Position numbers and translations under genes: made by a program
The notes under the pieces: generated by a model
What the model was told of the DNA's origin: nothing
The model's input: the letters and a program-made list of their open reading frames with translations, nothing else
Database searches by the model: none
Shown: piece by piece, positions 63,224 through 64,000 of the stretch
Layout: the number at the start of each line of letters is the position of its first letter
Position numbering within the stretch: position 1 is the first letter of the stretch
Source: Morganella sibonii
GTDB lineage: Bacteria; Pseudomonadota; Gammaproteobacteria; Enterobacterales; Enterobacteriaceae
Assembly: GCF_040560245.1 (NCBI RefSeq)
Contig: NZ_JAKMWP010000004.1
DNA length: 64,000 nt
Direction: 5' to 3' (one strand)

Positions 63224-64000
63224 ATGACACTGAGTCGGCGCCGGTTTATTCAAGCATCCGGCTTAGCTGTGTGTTTAGGTTCACTGCCTCTGTCTGTCCG
63301 TTCGGAAGACGAGGGCGGCAGCCAGCCGTTGCCTGTTCCGCCGTTGCTGGAAAGCCGCAACGGGCAGCCGCTGTTTCTGACGATGCAGCGTACACACTGG
63401 TCATTTAACGGTAAAAACCAGGTCAGTGTCTGGGGGTTTAACGGCCGTTATCTCGGGCCGACCGTGCGTGTCCGCAATGGCGATGATATCAAAATGATAT
63501 ACAGCAACCGCCTGTCTGAACCGGTATCGGTCAATGTCAGCGGACTGCTGGTGCCGGGAACCGTCTCCGGAGGCGCTGCACGTCTGATTTCACCGAATAC
63601 CGAGTGGTCACCGGTGATCCCGGTACGCCAGCCGGCAGCAACCTGCTGGTATCACGCGAATACCCCGAACCGGATGGCTCCGCATGTCTATAACGGGCTT
63701 GCCGGGATGTGGATTGTGGATGATGAGGAAAGCCGCAGTCTGCCGTTACCAAAAGAGTACGGTGTTAATGATTTCCCGCTGATCATTCAGGATAAGCGTC
63801 TGGATTCCTTCGGTTCTCCGGAGTACCGCACAGAAGATGGCGGTATGTTTACCGGTGACCGGCTGATCGTCAACGGCGCGGAAGATCCGTATCTGGAAGT
63901 GTCGAAAGGCTGGATCCGGCTGCGCATGGTTAATGCCGCCAACGCGCGCCGCTTTGAACTGAAACTCAGTGACGGCCGTCCGTTCTATATGATCGCCTCT
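63224..64000 (+). CDS. ftsP: Cell division protein FtsP (SufI), 5' part
   Basis: The first 259 codons of a gene that runs past the window end (E. coli SufI/FtsP 470). It begins MTLSRRRFIQASGLAV, a twin-arginine signal for Tat export, then continues with the cupredoxin-like multicopper-oxidase fold (ISPNTEWSPVIPVRQPAATCWYHANTPNRM). In FtsP copper ligands are lost; it stabilises the division septum under stress in the periplasm. GGAGATGCT precedes the ATG. It follows plsC as in E. coli. Confidence 0.95.
   Translation, partial: MTLSRRRFIQASGLAVCLGSLPLSVRSEDEGGSQPLPVPPLLESRNGQPLFLTMQRTHWSFNGKNQVSVWGFNGRYLGPTVRVRNGDDIKMIYSNRLSEPVSVNVSGLLVPGTVSGGAARLISPNTEWSPVIPVRQPAATCWYHANTPNRMAPHVYNGLAGMWIVDDEESRSLPLPKEYGVNDFPLIIQDKRLDSFGSPEYRTEDGGMFTGDRLIVNGAEDPYLEVSKGWIRLRMVNAANARRFELKLSDGRPFYMIAS

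Overview
The window is a contiguous piece of an Enterobacterales chromosome, most likely Morganella morganii or a close relative in the Morganellaceae. This rests on enterobacterial protein sequences, moderate GC, E. coli-like local gene order with characteristic losses, and Morganella-like features such as a long ExbB. No species marker was tested, so the genus is an inference. There is no tRNA, rRNA, CRISPR array, prophage or insertion sequence. Nearly all of the window is housekeeping backbone, densely coded on both strands.

Positions 1-35,800 follow the E. coli map around 99-1 min. In order they are slt (3' end), trpR with its trp operator, an inserted AraC-family regulator and GNAT acetyltransferase, yjjX, gpmB, rob, creA without creBCD, and arcA with an upstream FNR box. 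The thrLABC attenuated operon follows, then yaaA, talB, mog, an MHS-type MFS transporter, dnaKJ with two sigma-32-type promoters, an orphan gene, a DMT exporter, nhaAR and rpsT. The block ends with ribF-ileS-lspA, fkpB-ispH, dapB and carAB with paired ARG boxes. Threonine, lysine, arginine/pyrimidine, isoprenoid and flavin metabolism sit beside heat-shock and pH/sodium homeostasis genes.

At 35,800-37,500 lies a low-GC islet with a small trimeric autotransporter (YadA-type anchor) and a 15-bp tandem repeat. It marks the junction to a second backbone block that corresponds to E. coli 65-68 min.

Positions 37,500-64,000 contain dkgA-yqhD, yghB, exbBD behind a Fur box, cca, ygiM, ygiF, glnE, hldE, ubiK, an FMN riboswitch with ribB, ygiD, ygiBC, tolC, nudF, cpdA-yqiA-parE, parC, plsC and the start of ftsP. 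These genes serve TonB energisation, tRNA maturation, nitrogen regulation, LPS heptose synthesis, riboflavin synthesis, efflux and chromosome decatenation.

I found no convincing novel multi-gene system. The best second-look items are a CCA-adding enzyme whose HD-domain signature is erased, a YgiF triphosphatase with half its CHAD domain missing, the orphan gene after dnaJ, the compact trimeric autotransporter, the long ExbB, and several regulators or partners missing from otherwise syntenic blocks (creBCD, yqhC, yqiB). Coding starts were moved to the best ribosome-binding-site-supported codon where the longest reading frame was implausible.
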